Assembly (NCBI GenBank): GCA_031260845.1
Contig: JAISKR010000211.1
Coordinates: forward strand, 1-5,700
Source of the DNA: Bacteroidales bacterium
GTDB taxonomy: Bacteria; Bacteroidota; Bacteroidia; Bacteroidales; UBA4181
DNA length: 5,700 bases
Reading direction: 5' to 3'
The position numbers and the translations under genes are program-made. Shown here one piece after another: positions 5,370 through 5,700 of the stretch (positions within the stretch are counted from its first letter, which is position 1; the number at the start of each line of letters is the position of its first letter). Under the pieces are notes generated by a model. It saw only the letters and a program-made list of their open reading frames with translations, did no database searches and was not told where the DNA came from.

Positions 5370-5700
5370 AAATAGCAACGCCACCACCTGACTTTGACAA
5401 TGCGTCACCCTAAACGGATTTCCAGAAATTATCGTCAAAAAGTTTGGCGATAGACAGGTGTTTTTTAGTAAGCAACATTGTTTTAGTCATCGTTTCATTG
5501 CTGATTGGCAACCTGATTTTTAATGTGGTTATGGTTTTGGCAATGTCTAAAACCCTATCAACACTTAATGATATATTATTGATTTTCAGTATTCGTTCGA
5601 GTTCCTTATACACTTTGTAAGCCACAAAACAAATGCAGACGTGCGCCTCAATGCGTTTCTTTGTAAAATGGAACATCGGTCGCAACTCCAAAGTGCCTTT
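5370..5700 (-). mobile_element. Right-edge insertion sequence, one end only
   Basis: The transposase fragment implies an insertion sequence whose 3' end lies somewhere between its stop codon (5410) and the trp promoter (5311). The terminal inverted repeat cannot be identified because the partner end is outside the window; the left limit given is a guess at the edge of the purine tract. Confidence 0.4.
5410..5700 (-). CDS. IS1634/IS4-like transposase, C-terminal part (runs off right edge)
   Basis: The last 96 residues of a DDE-type transposase are visible, ending at a TAG (5412-5410) and open to the window edge. The stretch KGTLELRPMFHFTKKRIEAH, followed by a hydrophobic ICFVAYKVYKELE-like helix, is the pattern found after the catalytic Glu in IS1634/IS4-family enzymes; the catalytic residues themselves lie beyond the window. 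The frame is clean with no stop, so the element may be intact, but this cannot be judged from one end. Its AT-rich composition contrasts with trpE and trpG, consistent with acquisition. It reads toward the trp promoter. The family is recognised from memory of the motif, not from a search. Confidence 0.75.
   Translation of the reverse strand, partial: KGTLELRPMFHFTKKRIEAHVCICFVAYKVYKELERILKINNISLSVDRVLDIAKTITTLKIRLPISNETMTKTMLLTKKHLSIAKLFDDNFWKSV

Noticed and set aside
5335..5410. GGGTGA (5335-5340) and TCACCC (5405-5410) as IS terminal inverted repeats
   Set aside because: Six bases only, and both lie on the same side of the transposase stop rather than at opposite ends of the element.

Overview
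The window looks like chromosomal DNA of a Bacteroidota (Bacteroidales-type) bacterium. Three things point there: promoter motifs of the TAnnTTTG type with an upstream TTTG, AT-rich start regions without Shine-Dalgarno sequences, and protein types typical of the phylum (a TPR sensor kinase, a putative 10-TM metal exporter, and a terminal-region match to IS1634/IS4-like transposases). The species cannot be named from the sequence.

Left half, + strand: after about 120 bases of AT-rich, hairpin-containing non-coding DNA comes a membrane sensor histidine kinase (122-1846). It has two visible TPR-like units, a coiled coil, one transmembrane segment, a PAS domain, and HisKA and HATPase domains. It has no signal peptide and no ATG near its start, so its 5' end is probably shortened or misplaced. 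Its stop overlaps the start of a ten-helix putative manganese/heavy-metal exporter (1846-2943, ArsP_2-like) in a TAATG arrangement, so the two are probably translated together.

Right half, - strand: trpE (3681-5084) and trpG (2946-3512) encode the two subunits of anthranilate synthase, the committed step from chorismate to tryptophan. The 168-base gap between them holds two families of short tandem repeats. trpG ends two bases from the end of the exporter gene, so no other trp gene follows. Upstream of trpE is a complete ribosome-mediated attenuator: a TTTG/TAnnTTTG promoter, a 19-codon leader peptide with three consecutive Trp codons, an antiterminator segment directly after the leader stop codon, and an 11-bp perfect terminator hairpin followed by six T. 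This is the best-supported regulatory system in the window.

Far right: the C-terminal end of an IS1634/IS4-like transposase (5410 to beyond the right edge, - strand) reads toward the trp promoter. A 59-base, almost pure purine tract (+ strand) separates it from the promoter. No RNA gene or CRISPR array was seen. Nothing in the window demands a wholly new system; the trp attenuator, the kinase-exporter coupling and the repeat-filled trpE-trpG spacer deserve the closest look.
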